This document shows positions 9,806 to 19,462 of a DNA stretch of 64,000 bases, one piece after another. How positions within the stretch are numbered: position 1 is the first letter of the stretch; the number at the start of each line of letters is the position of its first letter. The notes under the pieces are model-generated. The model made no database searches. It was not told the DNA's origin and saw nothing but the letters and a program-made list of their open reading frames with translations. A program made the position numbers and the translations under genes. The stretch covers positions 3,731,501 through 3,795,500 of the forward strand of contig NZ_AP023032.1 of assembly GCF_019670105.1 (NCBI RefSeq). The letters run 5' to 3'. The DNA comes from Agarivorans albus (GTDB lineage: Bacteria; Pseudomonadota; Gammaproteobacteria; Enterobacterales; Celerinatantimonadaceae).

Positions 9806-11227
9806 GTGACAGCAGCACTTGAACCTGAAAAAGAACAAAAATTCGCCTACAGACAACGGTTTAACTGCTGTAAGAACTGCCGCTGTCCCAATTTTGGATT
9901 AACCGAAAGCTCAGACTATTTAGCCGAAAGTCATCAATTGGGTTATCCCGCCTTGCATTGCAAAGCGTGTGGTAGTTACCCACCTCTCGTTGACAGCCAC
10001 AGCGTAAACTTGATTGTTGAAGAACGCACCAAACTACACTTAAGCAAAGCTCCCTGTGGTTGCAGCAACTGCGAACCAGGCTTCTTTCTAGGCCCAACTA
10101 CCGGCGTTAAACGCTACGGAAAAACCGGTGCTAACAGCCAACGTTACCAATGCCGAAAGTGCCAAAGCGTCTTTACCCAAGTACACGTGAAAGGCAGTGA
10201 GCAACTGTGTCGTTTGTTCAATTCCTTAAGCTTAGGACACAGCCCACAGAAAATAATGCAGCAACTGAACATTGCGCCAAAAATCTATTACCAACTGCTA
10301 CAGCGCCTATTTCACTGTTTACGGTTTTATTCGCGCCAGCAAGAGGTAATGGCTCTCAAACGCCAGTTTTTAGCGATTCATACCGAAAGCAATGTGCATG
10401 AGTTTTCCGAGCAAAAGCGCGTTTGGGCACTGTGCTCTAGCGAGGCGCAATCGGGTTACGTATTACTGCATACCCATAACCAAACGCAATTGCAGCTTAA
10501 TGATTCGGTTTACTACCAGCAACAAGCGTCTACTAGGCTACCAGCACTGCAAGATAGCCCCATTGTAGAGGCCTTAAAGCGCCGTTATCAGCTTACTCTG
10601 AACCGTTATCACTTTGAAGATTTACACTACGGCCCCACCTCGCATCTGCGCGGTACTCAAATCATTCAACCGGCAATTTGTGCCTACGCACACTTTCAGC
10701 TTTTATCCGGATTTACCCACCAAGTTAAGCATTTTCACCACTATATAGAGCACGAAAGCAGTATCCGCGGTGCTGCTCTCATGAGCTGTGTTGAACAAAT
10801 ACGTGAAAAGTCCGCCGATGTGTATTACATCTATCAGCATCCTCGCACTCAATCAGATATGGGCGCTGCAGGTAACAAAGTAGGTTGGTGGAATGACCGC
10901 TGGTACCCAGCGCCTTTTGGTGCGTTTTGTGGCATTAGTTCAGGCCAGCAAGTCCCCGCTCCCATCGACTTACCTCGTCCGCAAGCTTGCCAGAACTTCT
11001 TTGTGCACCTTGAGCAAAACATGTCGAAGCAGCTAAAAAGCGCCAGCTCGGTTGACGCCTTATTTGAAATTAATCGCGCCCTATTTAACTACGTAATCAC
11101 CGACCAAAACGGTGAGACTCCAGCCATGCGACTAGGCGCTAGTGAACAACCACTAAGTGGAACCACGTTAGTAAGTGCAGCCGTCGCCGCTGTTAATGCC
11201 GACCATATCGACAAATTTAAGGCATAA
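9806..11227 (+). CDS. Zinc-ribbon, transposase-like protein of unknown function
   Basis: I do not recognise a named gene. The first 140 residues contain two putative zinc ribbons. The first has CCKNC near residue 24 with CKAC. The second has CGCSNC near residue 92, followed by GVKRYGKTGANSQRYQCRKC, which resembles the zinc-ribbon leader of IS1/IS1595-type transposases. A helix-turn-helix-like stretch follows (SLGHSPQKIMQQLNIAPKIYYQLLQ). The central part could be an RNase H-like domain, but the expected DDE acidic residues are not obvious: AIHTESNVHEF stands where a D-rich motif would be. No inverted repeats flank it, so a domesticated transposase is possible. The ATG at 9806 is near AAAAGGAA. 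Confidence 0.6.
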   Translation: MTAALEPEKEQKFAYRQRFNCCKNCRCPNFGLTESSDYLAESHQLGYPALHCKACGSYPPLVDSHSVNLIVEERTKLHLSKAPCGCSNCEPGFFLGPTTGVKRYGKTGANSQRYQCRKCQSVFTQVHVKGSEQLCRLFNSLSLGHSPQKIMQQLNIAPKIYYQLLQRLFHCLRFYSRQQEVMALKRQFLAIHTESNVHEFSEQKRVWALCSSEAQSGYVLLHTHNQTQLQLNDSVYYQQQASTRLPALQDSPIVEALKRRYQLTLNRYHFEDLHYGPTSHLRGTQIIQPAICAYAHFQLLSGFTHQVKHFHHYIEHESSIRGAALMSCVEQIREKSADVYYIYQHPRTQSDMGAAGNKVGWWNDRWYPAPFGAFCGISSGQQVPAPIDLPRPQACQNFFVHLEQNMSKQLKSASSVDALFEINRALFNYVITDQNGETPAMRLGASEQPLSGTTLVSAAVAAVNADHIDKFKA

Positions 11228-11285
11228 ACCTGAGTAGGCTTGCTAACTAGCTTAAGTGTCTATGCGCCGGCAAAGCCATAGAGCT

Positions 11286-12080
11286 TTAAGATTCTAGCCT
11301 TAAAACTTGTAGGCTGTTGTCCCATAGGCGCTGCTCAAGCTCTTGAGGTGATTCGCTGCGCAGCGCTGCTAATTGCTCAAAAATAACTGAGAGATTAAGT
11401 GGCGTATTGTGCTGTTGTTGCATCTCAAACAAAGGCATATCTGGCGCGTCGGTTTCTAGCACCAAAGCATCTAGCGGTAGGCGTTTTAAGGCCTTGCGCG
11501 TTTTTTCTGAACGCGGCCAAGTAATGGTGCCGCCTACGCCAATTTTAAAACCCAAATCAACAAAGCGGCTAGCTTGTACATAGCTGCCACTAAAACCGTG
11601 AATAATCCCACCTTGGTCAAACTGAGCTTGTTTGAGTAGATGAGCAACGCGATCATGCAGTCGCACCGAATGGATAAGTAAGGGCAAAGCTTGTTTTTGT
11701 GCCGCCTTTATTTGCCAATTAAAGGCAAACTCTTGATGAGCGTTGGTTTCGGGGAAACGACCGTCTAAACCACACTCCCCCCAAGCACTTAGCCGCTCTC
11801 GATACTGTTGGACTATTTGGCCTAAAGCCTCTAGTTCGCCGAGCAATAACTCAGGTTCCCCCTGCAAGGCATTTTTATCTAAAAAGCATGGATGGTAACC
11901 CAGGGCAATTTTCAACATTTTAAGGGAAGATAGGTCGACTACGGTTTGCCAGTTTTCTGGGCCCACAGCAGGTACTACGCAGCCTTGTATATTGCAGCGT
12001 TTGAACTCTGCTAAGTAACTGGGTAAATCCTGCTTAAATGGCGCGAAGTCCAAGTGACAATGGGTATCAAACCAGGCCAT
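11286..12080 (-). CDS. TatD-family metal-dependent hydrolase (YjjV-like)
   Basis: This 264-residue TIM-barrel metallohydrolase of the TatD DNase family has the metal ligand motif FDTHCHLDF at the N-terminus, LPLLIHSVR, GIIHGFSGS and LVLETDAPDMP (the final Asp). The divergent sequence fits the YjjV branch, which in E. coli also sits near deo. The substrate is presumed to be nucleic acid 3' ends. It is convergent with the zinc-ribbon gene. ATG at 12080 follows AGGCGAG. Confidence 0.88.
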   Translation of the reverse strand: MAWFDTHCHLDFAPFKQDLPSYLAEFKRCNIQGCVVPAVGPENWQTVVDLSSLKMLKIALGYHPCFLDKNALQGEPELLLGELEALGQIVQQYRERLSAWGECGLDGRFPETNAHQEFAFNWQIKAAQKQALPLLIHSVRLHDRVAHLLKQAQFDQGGIIHGFSGSYVQASRFVDLGFKIGVGGTITWPRSEKTRKALKRLPLDALVLETDAPDMPLFEMQQQHNTPLNLSVIFEQLAALRSESPQELEQRLWDNSLQVLRLES

Positions 12081-12645
12081 TACTCGCCTTTGTCCTGTTT
12101 AGGGTGCTCTTGAGGAATGCAACTTCGACAAGGTTTGTCCAAACCATTTTTGAGGAGCCAACTATCGTAACAAGCGATATAGTGGCGAAAAAGCCTGATT
12201 ATTCGAGCGACCATAGACCACCTCTTCTGCTGAGCTTCATGTCACTTATAGTAATTTTACCCACATATATAGGTAATATCTCTTAAATACCCAACAAATT
12301 AAGATAAATACTGAGAATAGCTTATTGAATTCAGTAATTCTTAATCCTACTCTACCAATGGATCACTGTATATAAAGAGTGGTTACAGGGAAAATAGTTA
12401 ATATTCGAAACGCGACACCGACAATATCTAGTAAGTCATGCTCGATGGTGCAACACATTCCCAATAGTAGATTACACTTAGTAAGTTTAAGTAGGTGTTT
12501 ACTATCCTTGGATAAATGCACTTCATCAACAATGAATACATCGGCTGTGAGCTTCGCCATTTACGCAAGAGTACTGCTTGGGCTTGTTCCAGTAACGCTG
12601 ACCTAACTAGATAAAATATTTCAATAAAAAAACAGGGAGTTTGAC
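12081..12645. other. 565-bp non-coding, A+T-rich region
   Basis: This gap lies between the divergent TatD and BMP-importer genes. Several frames of 65-80 codons overlap on both strands, but none has a ribosome site together with a credible protein. I looked for a purine riboswitch because a nucleoside importer follows, and did not find its conserved core. The importer promoter probably lies in the last 100 bp. The rest may be decayed sequence. Confidence 0.4.
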
Positions 12646-13641
12646 GTGAAAACATTCACAACCAACCTTACAGCTGCAGCTTTAGCAGTTGCCTCTTTTA
12701 GTGCGTTAGCCGCTAAACCAGCCGTTGTTTATGATACTGCCGGCAAATTTGATAAATCATTCAATGAAGCTGTTTTTCGCAATGGCGTAGAAGTATTTAA
12801 AAAAGAAAAAGGCGTTGATGTACGCGAATTTGAACCACAAAATGAAGCACAACGTGAACAAGGTTTACGCCGTTTAGCGGGCCGCGGATTCAGCCCAATT
12901 GTTGCGGTAGGCTTTAACATGGCCTCAGCCGTTGAGAAAGTAGCAGCCGAATACCCTGATACTCAGTTCACCATTATCGACATGGTGATTGATAAACCCA
13001 ACGTTCAATCGGTGGTATTTAAAGAACACGAAGGCTCTTTCTTAGTTGGCGCATTAGCAGCCAAGGTATCTAAAACCAATACCGTTGGTTTTGTAGGCGG
13101 TATGGATATCCCGCTTATTCGTAAATTTGCTTGTGGCTATGAGCAAGGTGCGGTTTATGCCAATGCCGACACCAAAGTACTGCAAAACATGACCGGCTCT
13201 ACGCCAGCTGCTTTTGCCGATCCAGCTAAAGGCTCAGAGCTAGCTAAATCTCAGTTTTCTCAAGGTGCTGACGTTATCTATGCTGCAGCAGGCGGAACCG
13301 GTTTAGGTGTTTACCAAGCCGCTAAAGATGCAGGCAAATATGCCATTGGTGTTGATTCAAACCAAAACCACTTACAGCCAGGCACTATGTTGACCTCAAT
13401 GGTTAAGAAAGTGGGCGCCGTTGCTTACAGCACTTGGGAAGAAGGCATGGACGGCACTTGGCAGCCAGGTATTAAAGCCTTAGGCCTTAAGGAAGATTCT
13501 GTTGATTGGGCGCAAGACGAGCACAATGCTTCATTAATCACTCCAGAATTGAAAGCATACGTAGACGGAATTAAAGCCGATATTATTTCTGGCAAAATTA
13601 CTGTTCATGACTACATGTCGGACAACACCTGTAACTACTAA
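12646..13641 (+). CDS. BMP-family ABC transporter substrate-binding protein (nucleoside type)
   Basis: This is a periplasmic binding protein of the Bmp/PnrA family, which binds purine nucleosides. It has a typical signal peptide (about residues 1-22, ending SALAA) followed by KPAVVYDTAGKFDKSFNEA, the family N-terminal strand with the conserved D/N. GFVGGMDIPLIRKF and ADVIYAAAGGTGLGV are further family landmarks. There is no lipobox cysteine, so unlike many BMP proteins it is probably soluble in the periplasm. GTG at 12646 follows AGGGAG. It is the first gene of a four-gene importer, with a terminator-like hairpin after it. Confidence 0.92.
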   Translation: MKTFTTNLTAAALAVASFSALAAKPAVVYDTAGKFDKSFNEAVFRNGVEVFKKEKGVDVREFEPQNEAQREQGLRRLAGRGFSPIVAVGFNMASAVEKVAAEYPDTQFTIIDMVIDKPNVQSVVFKEHEGSFLVGALAAKVSKTNTVGFVGGMDIPLIRKFACGYEQGAVYANADTKVLQNMTGSTPAAFADPAKGSELAKSQFSQGADVIYAAAGGTGLGVYQAAKDAGKYAIGVDSNQNHLQPGTMLTSMVKKVGAVAYSTWEEGMDGTWQPGIKALGLKEDSVDWAQDEHNASLITPELKAYVDGIKADIISGKITVHDYMSDNTCNY

Positions 13642-13646
13642 ATGCT

Positions 13647-13681
13647 AAAAATACGCGCCAACCTCGAGTTGGCGTATTTTT
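13647..13681. terminator. Hairpin terminator or attenuator after the binding-protein gene
   Basis: CGCCAAC (13656-13662) and GTTGGCG (13668-13674) pair around a 5-base loop, flanked by A-rich and T-rich arms (AAAAATA, TATTTTT). It lies between the binding-protein gene and the ATPase gene of the same importer. It would allow the binding protein to be made in excess of the membrane parts. Confidence 0.75.
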
Positions 13682-13705
13682 ACTAGCTAGAAATGGAAAT
13701 CGAAA

Positions 13706-15271
13706 TTGATTCACGCAGCTGATTTTGCCATTAAACTGGAAAAAATCGATAAGCGCTTTGGCAGCGTTCATGCCAATCGCAGTATCGACCTTGCCATTCC
13801 TAAAGGCACAATTCATGGAATTATTGGCGAAAATGGTGCCGGTAAATCCACCCTAATGAGTATTATTTACGGCTTCTATCATGCCGACTCTGGCTCTATG
13901 CAAGTACATGGCCAGCATTACCAACCACATAACTCTCAAGAAGCCATCAAGGCGGGTATTGGCATGGTGCACCAGCACTTCATGTTAGTGGATACCTTTA
14001 CCGTGCTAGAAAACATTGTTCTGGGTGCAGAAGACGGCTGGAAGCTTGAAGATAGTTTAAGCGCAGCGCGTAAGAAGCTTAAGCAACTAGCCAAAGACTA
14101 CGGTTTAGATGTGCCACTAGATGCCGTTGTTGGTGAGCTAGCGGTAGGTTTGCAGCAACGTGTAGAGATCTTAAAAGCCTTATATCGTGGCGCTAAAATT
14201 CTCATTTTGGATGAACCCACAGGGGTACTCACGCCGCAAGAAGCCGATCACTTGTTTACCATTTTAGGTAAGTTACGTGAGCAAGGCACCACCATCATGA
14301 TTATTACCCATAAGCTTCGTGAAGTATTAGCCATTACCGACAATGTATCAGTGATGCGACAGGGAGCAATGGTTGAACATGTAGTAACAGCAGAAACCAA
14401 TCAAGAGCAACTTGCCGAGCTAATGGTAGGCCGCAAGGTATTACTGCAAGTAGAGCGCGGTGAAGCGAAACCACAAGCGCCTTTAATTGAAGTGAGCAAG
14501 CTTAGCTACATAGATAGTGCCGGGGTTAAACGAGTAAAAGATATCTCGTTTAATGTTCGCGCTGGAGAAATCGTGGGTATTGCCGGCGTATCAGGCAATG
14601 GTCAGTCAGAAATTCTTAGCTTATTAAGCGGCATTATCACCCCAAGCAGCGGCAGTATGACGTTAAACGGACATACCATTGATGCCGAAAGCCATTACAA
14701 CCCGCGCAGCATTAGGTCCATTGGCGTAGGCCACATTCCTGAAGACCGACACAAGCAAGGGCTTATCAATAAATTTGCCGCCAAAGAAGCTTATATACTC
14801 GGTTATCACCACCTCGAGCAATACAACAAAGGGGTATTGCAAGACAAGCAAGCGATTGAACAGGGCTGTCAACAAAGCATGGAAAAGTGGGACGTTCGCC
14901 CCGCAGATACCAGCTTAAAAACCGCCAACTTCTCGGGAGGTAACCAACAAAAGTTGGTGATTGCTCGCGAAATGGAACAAGACCCAGACATTCTTCTAGT
15001 TGGCCAGCCTACTCGTGGCGTAGACATTGGAGCCATTGAATACATTCACCAACAAATCATCCACTCGCGTGACGCAGGTAAAGCAGTATTGCTGGTCTCG
15101 GTTGAGTTAGATGAAATTGTCAACTTAGCCGATCGAATCATTGTGGTCTTTGATGGCGCGATTGTAGGTGAAGTTAGCGCAGAACAAGCGGATGAACAAA
15201 CCTTAGGATTAATGATGGCCAACATTGTGCCAGAGCATATAAAAAACACCGCGCAGGGAGGTGAAATATGA
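13706..15271 (+). CDS. Nucleoside ABC transporter ATP-binding protein (two ATPase domains)
   Basis: This is a duplicated sugar/nucleoside-type ATPase of 521 residues, like B. subtilis NupO. Domain 1 has Walker A GENGAGKST near residue 40, signature LAVGLQQRVEIL and Walker B ILILDEPTGVL. Domain 2 has the weaker P-loop GVSGNGQSE and signature FSGGNQQKLVIAREM, with DILLVGQPTRGVD where the Walker B/D-loop falls. The degenerate second site is usual in this family. TTG at 13706 is the most likely start because the nearby ATG at 13693 is out of frame. It overlaps the next gene by 4 bp. Confidence 0.92.
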   Translation: MIHAADFAIKLEKIDKRFGSVHANRSIDLAIPKGTIHGIIGENGAGKSTLMSIIYGFYHADSGSMQVHGQHYQPHNSQEAIKAGIGMVHQHFMLVDTFTVLENIVLGAEDGWKLEDSLSAARKKLKQLAKDYGLDVPLDAVVGELAVGLQQRVEILKALYRGAKILILDEPTGVLTPQEADHLFTILGKLREQGTTIMIITHKLREVLAITDNVSVMRQGAMVEHVVTAETNQEQLAELMVGRKVLLQVERGEAKPQAPLIEVSKLSYIDSAGVKRVKDISFNVRAGEIVGIAGVSGNGQSEILSLLSGIITPSSGSMTLNGHTIDAESHYNPRSIRSIGVGHIPEDRHKQGLINKFAAKEAYILGYHHLEQYNKGVLQDKQAIEQGCQQSMEKWDVRPADTSLKTANFSGGNQQKLVIAREMEQDPDILLVGQPTRGVDIGAIEYIHQQIIHSRDAGKAVLLVSVELDEIVNLADRIIVVFDGAIVGEVSAEQADEQTLGLMMANIVPEHIKNTAQGGEI

Positions 15272-16389
15272 GCCAAGCTCAAGTACCTGCATGGGTTAGC
15301 GTTGCCCTATTACCTGCAATCAACGTGTTTGCCGCATTTTTAGTGTCGGCCTTGCTGTTCATGTATATCGACATATCACCCATCGATGCGATTAAAGTGA
15401 TGTGGACCGGCGCGTTTGGCTATGCCGAAGGCATTGGTTATACCTTGTATTACACCACTGGATTTATCTTTACCGGTTTAGCCGTGGCTATCGCCTTTCA
15501 CGCTGGTTTATTTAATATTGGTGGCGAAGGTCAAGCCTATATTGGTGGCTTAGGGGTTGGTTTAGTCTGCTTAACCTTAGGCGAGTTTGCGCCTTGGTAT
15601 GTGGTATTCCCTGTCGCCATTGTAGTGGGAGGTTTATTTGGTGCAGCTTGGGCGTTTATCCCTGCTTACTTACAAGCCAAGCGTGGTTCACACATCGTAA
15701 TCACCACCATCATGTTCAACTTTATTGCAGCCTCATTAATGGCCTATTTACTGGTTGATATTCTTAAACCTGAGACCACAATGGCCACCGAAAGCCGAGT
15801 TTTTGCGGCGTCTTCTTGGCTACCAAAAATGCATGAAATGCTTAGCTGGGTGGGTGTGAGCATGTCTGCGAGCCCACTCAATTTAAGCTTCATTTTCGCC
15901 TTACTGTGCTGTTTGTTGCTGTGGTTATTTATTTGGCATACGCGCTGGGGCTACGAAATACGCTCGGTAGGTTCTAACCCTAGCGCTGCCACTTATGCAG
16001 GTATTAGCTACGTTAAAATCGTGATTATTGCGATGTTGATATCGGGCATGCTGGCTGGTTTCTTTGGCCTTAACGTTTTGCAAGGTGAACTACACCAAAT
16101 CAAATTAAACTTTGTTGAAGGTTTTGGCTTTACCGGTATTGCTGTAGCACTGATGGGCCGCAACCACCCTCTTGGTGTATTACTCGCCAGCTTACTGTTT
16201 GGTTTCCTATACCAAGGTGGCGCAGAGTTAAGTTTTGAGTACGGTGTAGACCGTAACATCGTCGTTGTTCTTCAGGGTTTGGTGATTCTATTCTCAGGCG
16301 CTTTAGAGCACATGTTTAAGCCATCGCTTGAACGTACTTACCTCAAGCTTTTTGCTAAAAAAGCAAGCCCATCAGAAGGAGTCGCTTAA
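15268..16389 (+). CDS. Nucleoside ABC transporter permease 1
   Basis: This 373-residue inner-membrane permease has eight to ten hydrophobic segments and belongs to the BPD_transp_2 family. GLFNIGGEGQAYIGG is the conserved loop of nucleoside-type permeases (NupP-like), and AGMLAGFFGLNVL is a further family segment. ATG at 15268 overlaps the ATPase stop, which implies translational coupling. Together with the following permease it should form the heteromeric channel. Confidence 0.9.
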   Translation: MSQAQVPAWVSVALLPAINVFAAFLVSALLFMYIDISPIDAIKVMWTGAFGYAEGIGYTLYYTTGFIFTGLAVAIAFHAGLFNIGGEGQAYIGGLGVGLVCLTLGEFAPWYVVFPVAIVVGGLFGAAWAFIPAYLQAKRGSHIVITTIMFNFIAASLMAYLLVDILKPETTMATESRVFAASSWLPKMHEMLSWVGVSMSASPLNLSFIFALLCCLLLWLFIWHTRWGYEIRSVGSNPSAATYAGISYVKIVIIAMLISGMLAGFFGLNVLQGELHQIKLNFVEGFGFTGIAVALMGRNHPLGVLLASLLFGFLYQGGAELSFEYGVDRNIVVVLQGLVILFSGALEHMFKPSLERTYLKLFAKKASPSEGVA

Positions 16390-16390
16390 G

Positions 16391-17356
16391 ATGTTTGAAA
16401 CAATTATCTTAATGTTAGACGCCACCATACGGGTTGCGACGCCGCTTATCTTCGCTTCACTGGCCGGCATGTTCTGTGAGCGCTCGGGCATTGTGAATAT
16501 CGCCTTAGAAGGCAAGTTACTCGCTGCGGCATTTGTTGGTGCAGCAACAGCGCATGTAACCGGTTCAGCTTGGCTAGGTTTACTGGCAGGTATTGGCATC
16601 TCGGTACTATTAGCCCTATTACACGGCTTTGCCACCATTACTCACCGTGGCGATCATGTTGTAAGTGGTATGGCGATTAACATTTTGGCGGCTGGTTTAA
16701 CGGTGACCCTTGGGCGTCACTGGTTCCACCAAGGTGGTCAAACCCCCGCTTTGAGTGGCGATGCCCGCTTCGCGCCTATTCAACTACCGGGTGCTGAGGC
16801 AATGGCCGATGTACCAGTGATTGGTTTGTTGTATTCAGAGCTAATTAGCGGCCACTCGGCCTTGGTGTATTTGCTAATCATAACTGTGCCTTTAGCATGG
16901 TATGTAATGTTTAAAACCCGCTTTGGTTTACGTTTACGAGCGGTGGGTGAATCACCAGCAGCGGTTGATACCGCGGGTATCTCAGTAGTGAGAATGCGTT
17001 ACAGCGCGGTAATTATTTGTGGCTTACTGGTAGGTATTGGTGGTGTGTACTTGTCGGTGGCGCAAACTGCCCAGTTCATTCCGAACATGAGTGCCGGTAA
17101 AGGTTATATGGCGTTAGCCGCGTTGATTTTTGGTAAGTGGCGACCATTTACCGCATTGGCTGCATGTTTACTGTTTGGTTTCTTGGATGCCATGGCAATA
17201 CGTTTACAAGGCGTCTCCATTGGCGACTTCGCGATTCCAGTGCAAGCCATTGAAGCGATACCTTACGTACTTACCGTGTTCTTACTGGCAGGCTTTATCG
17301 GTAAAGCTATCGCGCCAAAAGCGATTGGTGTTCCTTACACCAAAGAGCGCGAATAG
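16391..17356 (+). CDS. Nucleoside ABC transporter permease 2
   Basis: This 321-residue permease of the same family (NupQ-like) has ERSGIVNIALEGKLLAAAF in the conserved cytoplasmic loop and an ICGLLVGIGGVYLS segment. The start at 16391 is chosen because AGGAG lies 10 bp upstream, inside the end of permease 1. A longer in-frame start at 16328 would overlap permease 1 by 62 bp. It is the last gene of the importer, and a strong terminator follows. Confidence 0.9.
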   Translation: MFETIILMLDATIRVATPLIFASLAGMFCERSGIVNIALEGKLLAAAFVGAATAHVTGSAWLGLLAGIGISVLLALLHGFATITHRGDHVVSGMAINILAAGLTVTLGRHWFHQGGQTPALSGDARFAPIQLPGAEAMADVPVIGLLYSELISGHSALVYLLIITVPLAWYVMFKTRFGLRLRAVGESPAAVDTAGISVVRMRYSAVIICGLLVGIGGVYLSVAQTAQFIPNMSAGKGYMALAALIFGKWRPFTALAACLLFGFLDAMAIRLQGVSIGDFAIPVQAIEAIPYVLTVFLLAGFIGKAIAPKAIGVPYTKERE

Positions 17357-17374
17357 AACCTTACTACTAGCCAC

Positions 17375-17404
17375 AAAAAAGGTCGCTTTATGCGACCTTT
17401 TTTT
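17375..17404. terminator. Bidirectional terminator between the importer and prfC
   Basis: GGTCGC and GCGACC pair around TTTAT, flanked by six A upstream and seven T downstream. This is a classic intrinsic terminator that works in both directions and lies between two convergent transcription units. Confidence 0.9.
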
Positions 17405-17432
17405 ATGGCGATTAAACTAGCTTAAAAGCGGC

Positions 17433-19022
17433 TTAGTGCTCGCGAGTTTGCATAAACTTAACGTCTGGGTAACGCTCGGTGGCTAAGTTTAAGTTAACCA
17501 TTGTAGGCGCTAAATAAGTTAAGTTGTCGCCGCCATCTAAGGCTAAGTTATCGTGAGCTTTTTTCTTAAACTCTTCAAACTTCTTAGAATCGTCGCTAGC
17601 GCACCAACGCGCAGTGGCAAGGCTAATGCCCTCGTAAACAGCTTCTACTTTATATTCAGTGCGTAAGCGATGTACCACCACATCAAACTGCAGCACACCT
17701 ACTGCGCCAACGATCAGATCGTTGTTACGCATAGGGCGGAATAACTGCACGGCACCTTCTTCAGATAATTGAATCAATCCCTTAAGCAATTGCTTTTGCT
17801 TCAAAGGATCTTTTAGTCGAATACGGCGGAACATTTCCGGTGCGAAGTTAGGAATACCGGTAAACTTCATGGCTTGGCCTTGAGTAAAAGTATCGCCAAT
17901 TTGAATGGTGCCGTGGTTGTGTAAACCGATAATGTCGCCAGCAATCGCTTTTTCAGCAGCGGCGCGGTCGCCTGCCATAAAGGTTACTGCATCAGAAATG
18001 CTTACATCTTTACCTAAGCGTACATGACGCATTTTCATGCCTTTATTGTATTCACCAGACACAATGCGCATAAAGGCAATACGGTCGCGGTGTTTAGGAT
18101 CCATATTCGCTTGGATCTTAAATACGAAGCCAGAGAAGCTATCATCAGAAGCGGTAACTTCACCTATATCAGTAGCACGAGGTTTTGGCGCAGGTGCCCA
18201 GTTGGTTAAACCTTCTAACATATGGTCTACACCAAAGTTACCCAGCGCGGTACCAAAATACACAGGTGTTAATTCACCGCTTAAAAACAGTTCAAGATCA
18301 AACTCGTTAGACGCACCTAGTACCAGCTCAAGCTCATCACGCAAGGTTTCGGCAAGCTCATCGCCTACGGCGGCATCTATTTCGGGGTTATCTAAACCTT
18401 TGATGATTTGTTGGTCTTGAATGGTATGGCCTTTACCAGTTTGGTAAAGAATCACTTCATCTTTAAGAATGTGATAAACACCTTTAAACAATTTACCGCA
18501 GCCAATTGGCCAAGTAATTGGTGCGCACATCATGTTAAGTTCGCTCTCTACCTCATCCATTACTTCCATTGGGTCGCGAATATCGCGGTCCAATTTGTTC
18601 ATAAAGGTAACAATAGGCGTATCACGCAGGCGAGTTACTTCCATTAATTTACGGGTACGATCTTCTACACCTTTCGCCGCGTCAATCACCATCAAACAGG
18701 AGTCAACTGCAGTTAGGGTACGGTAAGTATCTTCCGAGAAGTCTTCGTGTCCAGGAGTATCTAGCAGGTTAACAATACAATCGTTAAACGGGAACTGCAT
18801 CACCGAGGTAGTAACCGAGATACCACGCTCTTTCTCCATTTCCATCCAGTCAGATTTAGCGTGAGTAGCGTTACCGCGACCTTTCACTGTACCGGCTTTT
18901 TGAATCGCGTTTCCGAACAACAATACTTTTTCAGTAATGGTGGTTTTACCCGCATCCGGGTGAGAGATAATTGCAAAGGTTCTTCGGCTAGCAATATCTT
19001 GCAAGAGTGAAGCGTTAGACAT
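17433..19022 (-). CDS. prfC: Peptide chain release factor 3
   Basis: This translational GTPase removes RF1/RF2 from the ribosome after termination. G-domain motifs are visible: HPDAGKTT (G1) near residue 20, [12 protein letters not shown] (G3) and NKLDRD (G4). The 529-residue length is the family norm. The start at 19022 ([18 protein letters not shown]) is preferred because it matches RF3 N-termini. An in-frame start at 19094 would add 24 residues not found in the family. It is monocistronic and convergent with the importer. Confidence 0.96.
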   Translation of the reverse strand: MSNASLLQDIASRRTFAIISHPDAGKTTITEKVLLFGNAIQKAGTVKGRGNATHAKSDWMEMEKERGISVTTSVMQFPFNDCIVNLLDTPGHEDFSEDTYRTLTAVDSCLMVIDAAKGVEDRTRKLMEVTRLRDTPIVTFMNKLDRDIRDPMEVMDEVESELNMMCAPITWPIGCGKLFKGVYHILKDEVILYQTGKGHTIQDQQIIKGLDNPEIDAAVGDELAETLRDELELVLGASNEFDLELFLSGELTPVYFGTALGNFGVDHMLEGLTNWAPAPKPRATDIGEVTASDDSFSGFVFKIQANMDPKHRDRIAFMRIVSGEYNKGMKMRHVRLGKDVSISDAVTFMAGDRAAAEKAIAGDIIGLHNHGTIQIGDTFTQGQAMKFTGIPNFAPEMFRRIRLKDPLKQKQLLKGLIQLSEEGAVQLFRPMRNNDLIVGAVGVLQFDVVVHRLRTEYKVEAVYEGISLATARWCASDDSKKFEEFKKKAHDNLALDGGDNLTYLAPTMVNLNLATERYPDVKFMQTREH

Positions 19023-19462
19023 CGAATCAATTCTTCTAATTTGGTAACGCGAGGATGCAGCAAAGCGGCAATTTGGCCGAAACAGCACAATCACCCAGCG
19101 TTTAGTTAATCGTAATTGGCGGGTATTTTCGCCGATCTAGCTTTGATAAACAATCGGCGCTTTAGTTACTATTGGAAAACTAGGGCTTTCGATAGCGAAT
19201 AGGTAAGTGTTTTGCGTATAGCTACTCATTTAAAGGTAGGAATTACTCAATACAACAACTCCCTCTTTGTTAAACCAGCAAGCACTTTAGTATTAACTCC
19301 AGCAATTACCACAAAGGCAGCGATTAATTCGTCAGTATTCTTTACACCCAGTATTTATTGTTAATAAAAACAGTAAGAAAAGTGATACTGGCCATGGACT
19401 TGCGAGTTTGGTACAGTAATTGCCTAGAACTGGTCGAACCATTTATATCAAGGAAGATTGTT
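19023..19462. other. 440-bp intergenic region between prfC and the PEP-CTERM gene
   Basis: This divergent region should carry both promoters. I see no supported coding frame, repeat or clear operator in it. The frame running into it from the PEP-CTERM gene lacks a signal peptide at its earliest ATG and is better started at 19463. Confidence 0.4.

Noticed and set aside
12550-12645. Possible purine riboswitch before the nucleoside importer
   Set aside because: The conserved purine riboswitch core is not present. Only an ordinary ribosome site (AGGGAG) is seen.
12363-12655. Minus-strand frames of 65-75 codons upstream of the BMP gene, one containing VFIVDEVHL
   Set aside because: No ribosome site, overlapping frames on both strands and no recognisable family. 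The stretch is left as non-coding.
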